NCBI GenBank assembly: GCA_902799045.1 | Contig: CADBZH010000007.1 | Coordinates: 1 to 51,583 of the forward strand | Direction: 5' to 3' | DNA length: 51,583 nt | DNA from: an uncultured Eubacteriales bacterium | GTDB lineage: Bacteria > Bacillota > Clostridia > Christensenellales > Aristaeellaceae | Part shown: positions 32,909-41,942 of the stretch, one piece after another | Layout of the letters: every line of letters begins with the position of its first letter | How positions within the stretch are numbered: position 1 is the first letter of the stretch | Position numbers and translations under genes: made by a program | Notes under the pieces: generated by a model | The model's input: the letters and a program-made list of their open reading frames with translations, nothing else | Told to the model about the DNA's origin: nothing | The model's database searches: none

Positions 32909-33957
32909 TGCTCGGCGACCATCCTGCGAATCTCCGCGATCAGCGCCGCCGCCAGATCGCCGCCCTTGATGGGCCGGGGCACCTCGCCCTTCACGAACAG
33001 CACGCCCGCGCCGTCCTTCCCGCCGGCAATGCCCAGGTCGGCCTCCCGGGCCTCGCCGGGGCCGTTCACCACGCAGCCCATCACGGCCACCTTCAGCGGC
33101 ACCTTGATGTCCGCCGTCCCGGCGCGCACCCGCCGCGCGATGCGCTCCACGTCGATGCCGGTTCGGCCGCAGGTGGGGCAGGAGATGATCTCGATGCCGT
33201 CCCTGCGCAGTCCGCAGGCGCGAAGGATCGAAAGCCCCGCCGGCACCTCCTGCACCGGGTCGCCGGACAGGGACACGCGGATCGTGTCGCCAATGCCGTC
33301 CAGCAGTAGCGCGCCGATGCCCACGGCGCTCTTCACGATGCCCACGTCCGCCGTGCCGGATTCCGTCACGCCGATGTGCTGGGGATAGTCGCACGCCTTC
33401 GCCGCCAGCCGGCAGGCCTGCACCATCTTTTGCACGTCCGTGGCCTTGAAGGAGAGCACGATGTCGTCATACCCGGCCCTCTCCAGCATCCGCGCGTGAT
33501 TGAGGCCGCTCTCCACCATGCCCTCGGGGGTGACGCCGCCGTATTTCTTCAATATGTCCTTTTCGACGCTGCCGCTGTTCACGCCGATGCGCACCGGCAC
33601 ACGGTGCACCTTCAGGCAGTCCGCCAGCTCCTTCACGTGGGCCTCCCCGCCGATGTTGCCGGGGTTGATGCGCACCTTGGCGATGCCGTTTTCAACGGAC
33701 TGTATGGCCAGCCTGTGGTCGAAGTGGATGTCCGCCACCAGGGGCACGGGGCTTGAGTCCACCAGCGCGCGCACGGCCTTCGCGCAGGCCTCGTCGTACA
33801 CGCTGACGCGCACGATGTCCGCCCCCGCCGCCGCCATGGCGCGAATCTGGGCGAGCGTCGCCTCCACGTTCCGGGTGTCGGTGTTGGTCATGGTCTGTAC
33901 GGTTACCGGCGCGCCGCCGCCGATTTGGACGGGGCCGACGAAAACTTTGCGGGTCAT
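32905..33957 (-). CDS. ispG: 4-hydroxy-3-methylbut-2-en-1-yl diphosphate synthase (IspG)
   Basis: Iron-sulfur enzyme of the MEP isoprenoid pathway converting MEcPP to HMBPP. The 350-aa protein shows VQTMTNTDTRNVEATLAQI, INPGNIGG, IGVNSGSVE and the [4Fe-4S] cysteines in ISCPTCGRTGID and MGCVVNGPGEAREAD. ATG 33957 has AGGAGAACC upstream; the in-frame extension to 34410 is antisense to another gene. With dxr in the same block, two MEP-pathway genes are clustered with uppS, which uses the product to build the C55 carrier. Confidence 0.97.
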   Translation of the reverse strand: MTRKVFVGPVQIGGGAPVTVQTMTNTDTRNVEATLAQIRAMAAAGADIVRVSVYDEACAKAVRALVDSSPVPLVADIHFDHRLAIQSVENGIAKVRINPGNIGGEAHVKELADCLKVHRVPVRIGVNSGSVEKDILKKYGGVTPEGMVESGLNHARMLERAGYDDIVLSFKATDVQKMVQACRLAAKACDYPQHIGVTESGTADVGIVKSAVGIGALLLDGIGDTIRVSLSGDPVQEVPAGLSILRACGLRRDGIEIISCPTCGRTGIDVERIARRVRAGTADIKVPLKVAVMGCVVNGPGEAREADLGIAGGKDGAGVLFVKGEVPRPIKGGDLAAALIAEIRRMVAEQ

Positions 33958-34022
33958 GGATGGTTCTCCTTTTGAGAGTGTGGAGTTCTGGACAGCGGCT
34001 GCCGGAGGATCAGCCGTGGGGC

Positions 34023-34053
34023 TGTAGGGGCGGCGATGCGCCGCCCGCCCGGC
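34023..34053. repeat. GGGGCGGCG-family repeat fragment
   Basis: TGTAGGGGCGGCGATGCGCC and GCCCGCCCGGC form only the left-end palindrome of the element seen at 2265 and 38645. It lies between ispG and the next GNAT gene. Confidence 0.6.
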
Positions 34054-34058
34054 TTCCT

Positions 34059-34616
34059 CTATTCCGGGAACCAGCCCATGTCGAGGCGGACCTCCCTGCG
34101 CAGCAGGTCGTTGTTGCGATAGCAGCAGCTGTCGAAGCCGATCAGCGTGAAGCCCTGGCTCAGGTAGAAGTCCACGGCGTTGACGTTGGAGGACTGGGTC
34201 TCCAGGACCAGGCAGCGATAGCCGCCCTCCACGGTCAGCCGCTTGGCCAGATCGATCAGCCGGCGTCCGAGGCCCTGCCTTCGCAGGGGCTCGGCGACAA
34301 ACAGCTCCGTGACCATCAGCCGCTTCGTCCAATCCTCGGGGCAGACCTCGATGGTCGCCAGCAGAGCGCCGTCCTCGCCCACGATGCCGTAGGCCTCGGC
34401 ATCCTCCCACCAGTCTGCGTAGAGGCCGTCGGGCGTGTCGCCGTCCTCGGACGCGTGGGTGAACGGGGCGGGGAAGGGGCGCTTCACGATGGGGATCGAG
34501 AAGCCGTCCTTCGTCCGGTTCACGGAAATATCGTAGTACTCATTGGACGTATAGCACAGGGGCAGGGGTGTGCCCTTCCATTGGGCCCGGTCAAGGGGCT
34601 GTATCTCGCAGGCCAT
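34059..34616 (-). CDS. GNAT-family N-acetyltransferase
   Basis: A 185-aa protein with TELFVAEPLRRQGLGRRLID as beta-4/motif A (RRQGLG binds the pyrophosphate of acetyl-CoA) and NVNAVDFYLSQGFTLIGFD as the C-terminal motif. The first 60 residues (CYTSNEYYDISVNR) match the extra N-terminal strand region of some GNATs. ATG 34616 is preceded by GGAGG; longer in-frame starts overlap rseP. It is inserted between rseP and ispG in an otherwise conserved block; substrate unknown. Confidence 0.88.
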   Translation of the reverse strand: MACEIQPLDRAQWKGTPLPLCYTSNEYYDISVNRTKDGFSIPIVKRPFPAPFTHASEDGDTPDGLYADWWEDAEAYGIVGEDGALLATIEVCPEDWTKRLMVTELFVAEPLRRQGLGRRLIDLAKRLTVEGGYRCLVLETQSSNVNAVDFYLSQGFTLIGFDSCCYRNNDLLRREVRLDMGWFPE

Positions 34617-34633
34617 AACTGCCTCCGTTTCGG

Positions 34634-35695
34634 TCAGAAGTTGAACCCGCCCGTCACCAGGCGCACGATGTCGTGGTAGGTCAGCACCACGAACAGGCCG
34701 AGGATCAGCACCATGCCCACGGCGTGGACCATGCCCTCCTTCTCCGGGGGGATGGGCTTGCGGCGGATGGCCTCTACGATGAGGAACAGCAGCCGCCCGC
34801 CGTCCAGCGCGGGGATGGGCAGCAGGTTCATGATGCCCAGGTTCAGGCTGATGATGTACATCAGCCACAGCACCATGTACATGCCCTCCCTTGCCCGCTG
34901 GGCCACCACGGCGATGATGCCCACGGTGCCGGCGGTGTCCTCCAGTCCCTCGCCCTTGAAGATCAGGTTCTTCAGGCTGTCCAGCATCATGCCGGTGGTC
35001 TCCACCATGTAGCTGCCGGCCTCCTTGATCGACTCAAAGAAGGTGAAGGTGCGGCTGGAGAACACGATGCCGATCTGGTAGCGGGTGCCATCGTCGGTCT
35101 CCACCGGCACGGCGGTCATCTGGAACGCGCGCTTTTCGCCGTCCCGCTCGATCAGAAGGTCGATGGGCTGGGTCATGTCGCCGGACTGCATCGTCTTCAG
35201 CATCAGGTTGACGCCCGCGGTGTCGTGGGTGAGGGCGACGCCGTTCACCTCCAGGATCTCGTCGCCCGCCGCCAGCCCCGCCGCCTCGGCGGGCATGCCC
35301 TCCACCACCTCGCTGACGGTGGGATAGGTCTCGGCGATGAAATAGGCGTTCAGCATGATCGCGCAGACCACGAAGGCCAGCACGAAGTTCATGAACGGCC
35401 CGGCCAGCACCGTCAAAAAGCGCTTCCAGACCGGCTGGTTGTTCATGGCGCGGGGATCGTCGTTGCGCTCGTCCTCGCCCAGAAACGCGCAGTAGCCGCC
35501 CAGCGGGATCGCCCGGAGCGAATACTTGATGCCCTTGCGCTCCCAGCCCAGAAGGCGCGGGCCGAAGCCCACCGAGAACTCCAGCACGCCGATGCCGCAC
35601 AGGCGGCCTACCAGGTAGTGGCCGAATTCATGCACCGTCACGATGATGCCCAGCATCACGACGGCGAGAAGGATGTAGAGAATGTTGGAAAGCAT
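34634..35695 (-). CDS. rseP: Site-2 membrane metalloprotease RseP/RasP
   Basis: Intramembrane zinc protease cleaving anti-sigma factors and signal-peptide remnants. The 353-aa protein has HEFGH (His22, Glu23, His26) in the first helix, one PDZ domain (about residues 110-190, with AEAAGLAAGDEILEVNGVAL), and the third metal ligand in MNLLPIPALDGGRLLFLI near residue 300. About four membrane helices are visible. It lies downstream of dxr, as in most Bacillota. Confidence 0.95.
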   Translation of the reverse strand: MLSNILYILLAVVMLGIIVTVHEFGHYLVGRLCGIGVLEFSVGFGPRLLGWERKGIKYSLRAIPLGGYCAFLGEDERNDDPRAMNNQPVWKRFLTVLAGPFMNFVLAFVVCAIMLNAYFIAETYPTVSEVVEGMPAEAAGLAAGDEILEVNGVALTHDTAGVNLMLKTMQSGDMTQPIDLLIERDGEKRAFQMTAVPVETDDGTRYQIGIVFSSRTFTFFESIKEAGSYMVETTGMMLDSLKNLIFKGEGLEDTAGTVGIIAVVAQRAREGMYMVLWLMYIISLNLGIMNLLPIPALDGGRLLFLIVEAIRRKPIPPEKEGMVHAVGMVLILGLFVVLTYHDIVRLVTGGFNF

Positions 35696-35725
35696 AGTAC
35701 CTCCGGTATGGTTGATGGCTTAAAA

Positions 35726-36865
35726 TTAGATACTTCCCATTGCGAACGCCCTCGCCCGCCGATCCGCCTCATACACGTCCGCGATGGACTTGATTGGGCT
35801 CACCGGCACGCTCTCAAGCGCGCTTTGGATGATCTCCGGGATGCGCCCGAAGGGGATACGCTCGCGAAGGAACGCCCCGACGGCCACCTCGTTGGCCCCG
35901 TTGAGGATCACCGGGGCGCTGCCGCCCGCCTTCAGCGCGTCGATCGCCATGCGGATGCCGGGGAAGCGCTCATGATCCGGCGCGGCAAAGTCCAGATGGC
36001 CGAGGGCCGCGAAGTCAACGGGCCGGGCGTCGTAGGGCAGGCGTCCGGGGAAGCCCATGGCATAGCCGATCGGGCCGCGCATATCCGGCATGCCCATCTG
36101 CGCCAGGATCGCGCCGTCCTCGAACTCGATCATGCTGTGGATCACGCTCTGGGGATGGATCACCACCTCGATCCTGTCCGCCGGCATGGCGAACAGGTGG
36201 TGCGCCTCGATCACCTCCAGGCCCTTGTTGACGCGGGTGGCGCAATCCACGGTGATCTTGCCGCCCATGTTCCAGGTGGGGTGGGCCAGCACGTCCCGCA
36301 CGGTGGCGTGGTAGATGGCCTCCTTCTTCCAGTCGCGCAGCGCCCCGCCGGAGCAGGTGAGCAGCAGCTTTTTGACCGGGTTGCCCTGGCGCGCCTGGAG
36401 GCACTGGAAGATGGCGGAATGCTCGCTGTCCACCGGCAGCATGGGCTTGTTCAGCCGGGCGGCCTTGGCCATCACCAGGTCGCCGCCGGTGACGAGGGCC
36501 TCCTTGTTCGCCAGCAGCACCCGCTCGCACACGTCCAGCGCGTGCCACACGGCGTCCAGCCCCGCGATGCCCACGATGGCGCACAGCGCGTCCCGGCACT
36601 TCGAGGCCAGCAGCGCCCGCACCGTGGAATCCGGCCCGAAGAACCACTGGATGCCCCGCAGGTCCTGCGGGATCTCCGCCGGCTCGTTCACCAGCGCGGC
36701 CACGTCCGGGCGAAACCTTCGGCACAGCTCAAACAGCTTTTCCGACGAGCCGTGCGCCGTGAGGCAGCCGGCCCGGAAGCGCTCCGGATAGCGCGCCACG
36801 AGGTCCAGCGCCTGGGTGCCGATGGAGCCGGTGGCCCCCAGTATGGCGATCGTTCTCATTTCCAT
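35726..36865 (-). CDS. dxr: 1-deoxy-D-xylulose 5-phosphate reductoisomerase
   Basis: First committed MEP-pathway enzyme, DXP + NADPH to MEP. The 379-aa protein has the NADPH motif ILGATGSIGTQALDLVARYP, LANKEALVTGGD, the metal-site segment LPVDSEHSAIFQCL, and PTWNMGGKITVDCAT. ATG 36865 (MEMRTI) starts one base after the cdsA stop; MRTI at 36859 is an alternative. No clear ribosome site is visible, so coupling to cdsA translation is likely. Confidence 0.97.
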   Translation of the reverse strand: MEMRTIAILGATGSIGTQALDLVARYPERFRAGCLTAHGSSEKLFELCRRFRPDVAALVNEPAEIPQDLRGIQWFFGPDSTVRALLASKCRDALCAIVGIAGLDAVWHALDVCERVLLANKEALVTGGDLVMAKAARLNKPMLPVDSEHSAIFQCLQARQGNPVKKLLLTCSGGALRDWKKEAIYHATVRDVLAHPTWNMGGKITVDCATRVNKGLEVIEAHHLFAMPADRIEVVIHPQSVIHSMIEFEDGAILAQMGMPDMRGPIGYAMGFPGRLPYDARPVDFAALGHLDFAAPDHERFPGIRMAIDALKAGGSAPVILNGANEVAVGAFLRERIPFGRIPEIIQSALESVPVSPIKSIADVYEADRRARAFAMGSI

Positions 36866-36866
36866 A

Positions 36867-37745
36867 TTATAGTCCCGCAATCTTGAAGAATACATAGCAG
36901 GCCACGCCGCAGAACAGGATGCCGTCCATGCGGTCCAGCATGCCGCCGTGGCCGGGGAAGATGGTGCCGAAATCCTTGATGCCGCAGTGGCGCTTCACCA
37001 GCGAAGCCACCAGGTCGCCAATCTGCGAAAGCCCGCCGGCGATCAACCCCAGCACGGCGAAGGCCCACAGCGGCGGCAGCGGCGCCTGGGCCAGCTGGCG
37101 GGCCACCTCCGGAAAGGCGGGGGCGACCAGATGCCGGGTGACCCACGGCACCAGCACCGCGAAGCACACGCTGGAGACGAGGCCGGCGACGGCGCCCTCC
37201 ACGCTCTTCTTCGGGCTGATCTCCGGCGAGAGCCGGTGCCTGCCGAAGCGGATGCCGATGAACAGCGCGAACGTGTCGTTCACGGAGGCGATGAAGAACG
37301 TGAGGATCAGCGCCAGCGTGGAGACCACGCGGGTGGGCAGGTCCTGCAGCGTGATGATCAGCGAGAAGAACAGCCCCGGATAGAGCATCGGGAACACCGT
37401 GCTCACCAGGCTGTCAAAGGCCACCCTGCCCTTGAAGATGATGACCGACATGGCCAGCAGCAGGCCGACGATCAGCGCGAACATCGGCGGGCTGATGGAG
37501 GTGAACAGGCCCATCTTTTCCGTCAGCTGGGCGTAGTAGGCCTGGGCCAGCACCGCCAGCACGCAGTAGGCATAGCCCGACCAGCGCACCGGGTCATAGC
37601 CGATGCGCCGGAACGCGCGATACATCTCGCTGGTGCTCATCAGCATGCCCACCAGCAGCAGCACGCGCAGCGGCCAGCCCTGGAACCAGATGGCCAGGGA
37701 CATGATGACGATGAGTATCGCGGCGGTGATGATGCGCTTGATCAT
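36867..37745 (-). CDS. cdsA: Phosphatidate cytidylyltransferase
   Basis: Makes CDP-diacylglycerol for phospholipid synthesis. A 292-aa membrane protein with about eight helices. The family signature is intact near the C-terminus: SLVKRHCGIKDFGTIFPGHG followed by GMLDRMDG. NDTFALFIGIRFGRHRLSPE and ISPKKSVEGA are also typical. The start overlaps the uppS stop (ATGA). Confidence 0.96.
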   Translation of the reverse strand: MIKRIITAAILIVIMSLAIWFQGWPLRVLLLVGMLMSTSEMYRAFRRIGYDPVRWSGYAYCVLAVLAQAYYAQLTEKMGLFTSISPPMFALIVGLLLAMSVIIFKGRVAFDSLVSTVFPMLYPGLFFSLIITLQDLPTRVVSTLALILTFFIASVNDTFALFIGIRFGRHRLSPEISPKKSVEGAVAGLVSSVCFAVLVPWVTRHLVAPAFPEVARQLAQAPLPPLWAFAVLGLIAGGLSQIGDLVASLVKRHCGIKDFGTIFPGHGGMLDRMDGILFCGVACYVFFKIAGL

Positions 37746-38608
37746 GTTTCAGTCTCCGAGGGTTGCGTGGGCTTGGCCGGGGCGGCCTCCGCCGGCTCGT
37801 TCCGCCCGCCGAAGCGGCGGTCGCGCTCGGCGTAGGCGCGCAGGCATTTCAGATAGCGGGTGCGGTCGAAGTCCGGCCAGAAGCAGTCGTCGAACACCAT
37901 CTCGGCGTAGACCAGCTGCCAGGGCAGGAAGTTGGAGGTGCGCAGCTCGCCGCTTGTGCGGATCAGCAGGTCCACGTCCGGCAGGCCCGCCGTGTAGAGC
38001 TGGCCCTCGAAGGCCGCCTCGTCGATGGCCTCCGGCTCCAGCGCGCCGTCCTTCACCTGCGCGGCCAGCGCCTTCGCCGCGCGCACCAGCTCGGCCCTGC
38101 CGCCGTAGTTCACGGCGATGTTCAGCTTCAGCCCGGCATTGTCCTTCGTGCGCACCATGGCGTTCCTGAGCGCCTCGCGCTGGGGCTCGGGCATGCCGTC
38201 CACGTCGCCGAGGATGGTGATCTTCACGTGCTTGGCGTCCAGCTCGTCGATCTCGCTGTTGAAGTATTTCAGCAGCAGGCCCATCAGCGCGCCGACCTCT
38301 TCCTTCGAGCGCGACCAGTTCTCCGTGGAGAAGGCGTAGAGGCTCAGCGCCTCGATGCCCCAGTCGTCGCTGGCGCGGATGATGTCGCGCAGGGCCTCGG
38401 TGCCCGCCGCGTGACCGGCGGAGCGGGGCATGCCGCGGCTCTGGGCCCAGCGCCCGTTGCCGTCCATGATGATGGCCACGTGGCGGGGCAGCTTGCTGGG
38501 CGGCAGCATCTGGGCGGGCCCGGCGCTTGAAACGGGCGTGACCGTGATGTATTTGGGCTTTGGCCTGAACGCGTCGTTCAGCAGCCTGGAGAGCCTGTCG
38601 AAGAACAT
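37742..38608 (-). CDS. uppS: Undecaprenyl diphosphate synthase (cis-prenyltransferase)
   Basis: Condenses isopentenyl units onto FPP to give the C55 lipid carrier for peptidoglycan. The 288-aa protein has HVAIIMDGNGRWAQSRGMPR with catalytic Asp, LYAFSTENWSRSKEEV, and DVDLLIRTSGELRTSNFLPW. About 40 extra N-terminal residues (MFFDRLSRLLNDAF onward) and a short Pro/Glu/Thr tail make it somewhat longer than usual. ATG 38608 follows AGGGGG; the frame extends to 38644 without a site. Confidence 0.96.
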   Translation of the reverse strand: MFFDRLSRLLNDAFRPKPKYITVTPVSSAGPAQMLPPSKLPRHVAIIMDGNGRWAQSRGMPRSAGHAAGTEALRDIIRASDDWGIEALSLYAFSTENWSRSKEEVGALMGLLLKYFNSEIDELDAKHVKITILGDVDGMPEPQREALRNAMVRTKDNAGLKLNIAVNYGGRAELVRAAKALAAQVKDGALEPEAIDEAAFEGQLYTAGLPDVDLLIRTSGELRTSNFLPWQLVYAEMVFDDCFWPDFDRTRYLKCLRAYAERDRRFGGRNEPAEAAPAKPTQPSETET

Positions 38609-38644
38609 GGCGAGACGCCCCCTTTCGGCCTCGAAAAAAGTCAT

Positions 38645-38759
38645 TGTAGGGGCGGCGTCGCGCCGCCCGCCCCGGCCTTGCCGGTTCCATCTGCCGCCGT
38701 GAGGGATCGCGCCGGACGGCCTGTGGATTTTGGCGGGCGCCGCAACGGCGCCCCTACAG
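38645..38759. repeat. GGGGCGGCG-family palindromic element, full copy
   Basis: The 115-base element runs from TGTAGGGGCGGCG to CGGCGCCCCTACA, so its ends are near-perfect inverted repeats, with a second internal palindrome next to each end. It fills the frr-uppS gap within an essential operon. It shares 18 identical bases at its left edge with the copy in the infB-rbfA gap. Confidence 0.8.
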
Positions 38760-38783
38760 ATGGGTTGACTGCGCAGCCTGAAA

Positions 38784-39341
38784 TCAGACCGACATGATCT
38801 CCTTTTCTTTGTCCGCGCCGATCCTGTCCAGCTCCTCGATGTGGCTGTCGGTGACCTTCTGCAGGTCCTTCTCGGCGATCTTTTGGTCGTCCTCGGTGAT
38901 GGCGGAGTCCTTCTTCATCTTCTTGATGGCCTCCATGGCGTCCCGGCGGATGTTGCGGATGGCGACCTTGCCCTCGTCCACCATCTTCTTCACCTGCTTG
39001 CACAGCTCCTTGCGGCGCTCGCCGGTCAGCTCCGGCACCAGCAGGCGGATCACCTTGCCGTCGTTGGAGGGGTTGATGCCCAGGTCAGACTTCTGAATGG
39101 CCTTTTCGATGGGCCCGATCATCTTCGGCTCCCAGGGCGCGATCACCAGCAGGCGCGGCTCCGGCGAGGAGACGTTGCCCACCTGGTTCAGGGCCGTGGG
39201 GGTGCCGTAGTAATCCACGGTGATCTTGTCCAGGATCTTGGGGTTGGCGCGGCCGGCGCGCAGGCTGCCCAGGTCGTTCTGTACGGTGGCGATGGTCTTG
39301 TCCATCTTGCCGCCCGCGTTTTTGATGGTCTCCTTATACAT
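38784..39341 (-). CDS. frr: Ribosome recycling factor
   Basis: Splits post-termination ribosomes together with EF-G. The 185-aa protein is of exact family length, with MDKTIATVQNDLGSLRAGRA, LVIAPWEPKMIGPIEKAIQK, and PELTGERRKELCKQVKKM plus the KIRNIRRDA-like segment VAIRNIRRDAMEAIKK. ATG 39341 has GGGAGG upstream. It heads the frr-uppS-cdsA-dxr block; pyrH, the usual upstream gene, is replaced here by a divergent capA-like gene. Confidence 0.97.
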   Translation of the reverse strand: MYKETIKNAGGKMDKTIATVQNDLGSLRAGRANPKILDKITVDYYGTPTALNQVGNVSSPEPRLLVIAPWEPKMIGPIEKAIQKSDLGINPSNDGKVIRLLVPELTGERRKELCKQVKKMVDEGKVAIRNIRRDAMEAIKKMKKDSAITEDDQKIAEKDLQKVTDSHIEELDRIGADKEKEIMSV

Positions 39342-39395
39342 GCTTTCAACCTCCCGAATTCTAAAGCGCTTCCACGCCCTTTTTTCCTGCTTATT

Positions 39396-39424
39396 ATTGT
39401 AACGTAAACGCGGGGAAATGGCAA
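39396..39424 (-). promoter_or_regulatory. Promoter of the frr operon
   Basis: Minus strand TTGCCA (39424-39419), a 17-base spacer and TACAAT (39401-39396). Confidence 0.75.
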
Positions 39425-39452
39425 GTACAAATTTTTCTGGAAGGCGGCTTGC

Positions 39453-39481
39453 TTGACTTTCCCGCTGCGTTTTACTATACT
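39453..39481 (+). promoter_or_regulatory. Promoter of the capA-ugd-epimerase operon
   Basis: TTGACT (39453-39458), a 17-base spacer and TATACT (39476-39481), 43 bases before the capA-like start. Confidence 0.78.
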
Positions 39482-39524
39482 TGAGGGGAATGCTACGCAA
39501 GAAGCCCGGAACGGGAGTGGAGCC

Positions 39525-40685
39525 ATGATGACGAAAGACAAGCTGTGGGCGCTGCTGGCGCTGTGGGCGCTTTGCACGCTGCTGCCCATGTCCGCGCTTG
39601 CGGAGGGCCTTGCACCAAACCCGACGCTCGAGCCGGCACAGCCGCTGCGAAGCGCCCGCATTCGCGCGGTGGGGGACCTGATGGTGCACAAAAAGCAGCT
39701 GGAGATCGCCCGCCAGAGCGACGGCAGCTATGACTTCCACCCCCAATACGCGCTGATCGCCGATTCGCTGGCCAACGCGGACTACACCATCGCCAACCTG
39801 GAGACCACCATCGGCCAGTACGAAAACCGGCCCTATTCCGGCTATCCGATGTTCAACACGCCGGAGAACCTGCTGGACGCCGTGAAGGACGCGGGCGTGG
39901 ATTTCCTCACCCTCGCCAACAACCACATGCTGGACCGGTATTTTGAAGGCATGGTCCGCACCGCGGACTGCGTGGAGGCCCGGGGCTTCGACTTCGGCGG
40001 CGCGAACCGCTCGCCGGAGGAGAAGGAAAAGCCCAACCTTGTGGAGGTCAACGGCATCCGGCTCGGCTTTCTCTGCTACACCCAGATGACCAACGGCATG
40101 GAGGACTGGAGCAATGCCGCCGTGAAGGAATACGGCGTGAACTACCTGCGCAGGGCCGACCTTCCCGCGGAGGTGGCGCGGCTGCGCGACGCCGGGGCGG
40201 AGGTCGTGATCGCCATTCCCCACTGGGGCGAGGAATACTTCCGCCATCCCCAGAGCTACGTGGTCGCCTGGGCGCAGAAGATGGTCGCCGCGGGCGTGGA
40301 CGTGGTGCTGGGCAGCCACCCGCACATGGTGCAGCCGGTGGAATTCGTGGAGGCGAAGGACGCGGACGGCGCCGTCCGCCGCGGCCTGGTGGCCTACAGC
40401 CTTGGCAACTTCATCGACAACATGCTCAAGCGCTACACCGACTCCGGCATCATCCTGGAATTCACGGTCCAGGAGACGCAGGAAGGCGGCTTTACCGTCA
40501 CCGACGTGGGCTGCGTGCCCGTCTACTGCTGGAAGCAGGACGCGAACATCCAGACGGTTTCGTCGCTGAAATACCTGGACGCCCCGCCGGAGGGCATGTC
40601 GTCCGGCACCTGGCAACGCATGAAGGACAGCTATTGGGAGCTGCGCGACCTGCTGGACGACAGCATCGTGATGCTTCAGGAATAG
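39525..40685 (+). CDS. CapA-family protein (metallophosphatase-like, exported)
   Basis: A 386-aa protein with a signal peptide (MMTKDKLWALLALWALCTLL, then PMSALA). The CapA/PgsA calcineurin-like fold shows metal-binding motifs in order: GDLMVHKKQ, NLETT, LANNHMLD, IPHWGEEY, GSHPHMVQPVE and SLGNFI. CapA proteins take part in poly-gamma-glutamate or capsule assembly, but most homologues have unknown roles. Seven to fifteen bases downstream begins a UDP-sugar dehydrogenase, so a cell-surface polymer function is plausible. Confidence 0.9.
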   Translation: MMTKDKLWALLALWALCTLLPMSALAEGLAPNPTLEPAQPLRSARIRAVGDLMVHKKQLEIARQSDGSYDFHPQYALIADSLANADYTIANLETTIGQYENRPYSGYPMFNTPENLLDAVKDAGVDFLTLANNHMLDRYFEGMVRTADCVEARGFDFGGANRSPEEKEKPNLVEVNGIRLGFLCYTQMTNGMEDWSNAAVKEYGVNYLRRADLPAEVARLRDAGAEVVIAIPHWGEEYFRHPQSYVVAWAQKMVAAGVDVVLGSHPHMVQPVEFVEAKDADGAVRRGLVAYSLGNFIDNMLKRYTDSGIILEFTVQETQEGGFTVTDVGCVPVYCWKQDANIQTVSSLKYLDAPPEGMSSGTWQRMKDSYWELRDLLDDSIVMLQE

Positions 40686-40700
40686 AGGAGCGTGAGAAGC

Positions 40701-41939
40701 GTGAACATCGCCATCGCCGGAACGGGTTACGTGGGGCTTTCGCTGGCCGTGCTGCTCTCCCAGCACCACCGCGTCACCGCCGTGGACGTGATCCCCGAAA
40801 AGGTGGAAAAGCTGAACCGCCGGGAATCGCCGATCCGGGACGAATACATCGAACGATACCTTTCCGAGGACGCCCGGGGCGTGCGCCGGCTGGACCTGAC
40901 GGCCACGCTGGACGCCCCGTCGGCCTACGCGGACGCGGACTACGTGGTCATCGCCACGCCGACGAACTACGATCCCAAGCGGGATTTCTTCGACTGCTCC
41001 GCCGTGGAGGCCGTGATCGAGCTGGCCTTGGCCGCGTCGGAGACCTCCGTGCTGGTCATCAAGTCCACCGTGCCGGTGGGCTTCACCGAGCGCGCCCGGG
41101 CGAAGTATCGCACGGACCGCCTCCTGTTCAGCCCGGAATTCCTGCGGGAGAGCAAGGCCCTCTATGACAACCTCTATCCCTCGCGGGTGATCGTCTCCTG
41201 CGACGAAGGAACCCGCGCGGCGGCGCGGCGCTTTGCCGACCTGCTGATCGAGGGCGCGGAGAGGAAGGATGCGCCGGTCCTGCTGATGGGCCACACCGAG
41301 GCCGAGGCAGTGAAGCTGTTCGCGAACACCTACCTGGCCCTGCGGGTGTCCTACTTCAACGAGCTGGACACCTACGCCGAGATGAAGGGGCTGGATCCCC
41401 GGGCCATCATCGAGGGCGTGTGCCTGGACCCCCGGGTGGGCAGCCACTACAACAACCCCTCCTTCGGCTACGGCGGCTATTGCCTGCCGAAGGACACCAA
41501 GCAGCTGCTGGCGAACTATCGCGACGTGCCCGAGAACCTGATCGGCGCGATCGTGGAGAGCAACCGCACCCGCAAGGATTTCATCGCCGACCGGGTGCTG
41601 GAGAAGGCCGGCTGGTACACCGCCTCCAGCCCCTGGAGCGCCGAACGGGGGCGCCCGCCGGTGATCGGCGTCTATCGCCTGACGATGAAGACCGGCAGCG
41701 ACAACTTCCGCCAGTCCTCCATCCAGGGCGTCATGAAGCGCATCAAGGCCAAGGGGGCCACTGTGATCGTCTACGAGCCGTCGCTTCCGGACGGGGAGAC
41801 GTTCTTCGGCTCCCGCGTCGTGAACGACCTGGCGGCCTTCAAGCGCCAGAGCGACGCCATCATCGCCAACCGCTACGAGGCGGCGCTGGACGACGTGGCG
41901 GAGAAGGTGTACACCCGCGATCTCTTCAGGAGGGACTGA
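40701..41939 (+). CDS. ugd: UDP-glucose/UDP-sugar 6-dehydrogenase
   Basis: Oxidises UDP-glucose twice to UDP-glucuronate. The 412-aa protein has the NAD motif [29 protein letters not shown], and [20 protein letters not shown]. The catalytic Cys lies in [19 protein letters not shown] 40701 suits GAGGAG at 40685-40690; GTG 40692 is closer but badly spaced. It is coupled to the epimerase gene 3 bases downstream. UDP-mannosamine/UDP-GlcNAc dehydrogenases share this fold, but the epimerase neighbour favours UDP-glucose. Confidence 0.92.
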   Translation: MNIAIAGTGYVGLSLAVLLSQHHRVTAVDVIPEKVEKLNRRESPIRDEYIERYLSEDARGVRRLDLTATLDAPSAYADADYVVIATPTNYDPKRDFFDCSAVEAVIELALAASETSVLVIKSTVPVGFTERARAKYRTDRLLFSPEFLRESKALYDNLYPSRVIVSCDEGTRAAARRFADLLIEGAERKDAPVLLMGHTEAEAVKLFANTYLALRVSYFNELDTYAEMKGLDPRAIIEGVCLDPRVGSHYNNPSFGYGGYCLPKDTKQLLANYRDVPENLIGAIVESNRTRKDFIADRVLEKAGWYTASSPWSAERGRPPVIGVYRLTMKTGSDNFRQSSIQGVMKRIKAKGATVIVYEPSLPDGETFFGSRVVNDLAAFKRQSDAIIANRYEAALDDVAEKVYTRDLFRRD

Positions 41940-41942
41940 CCC

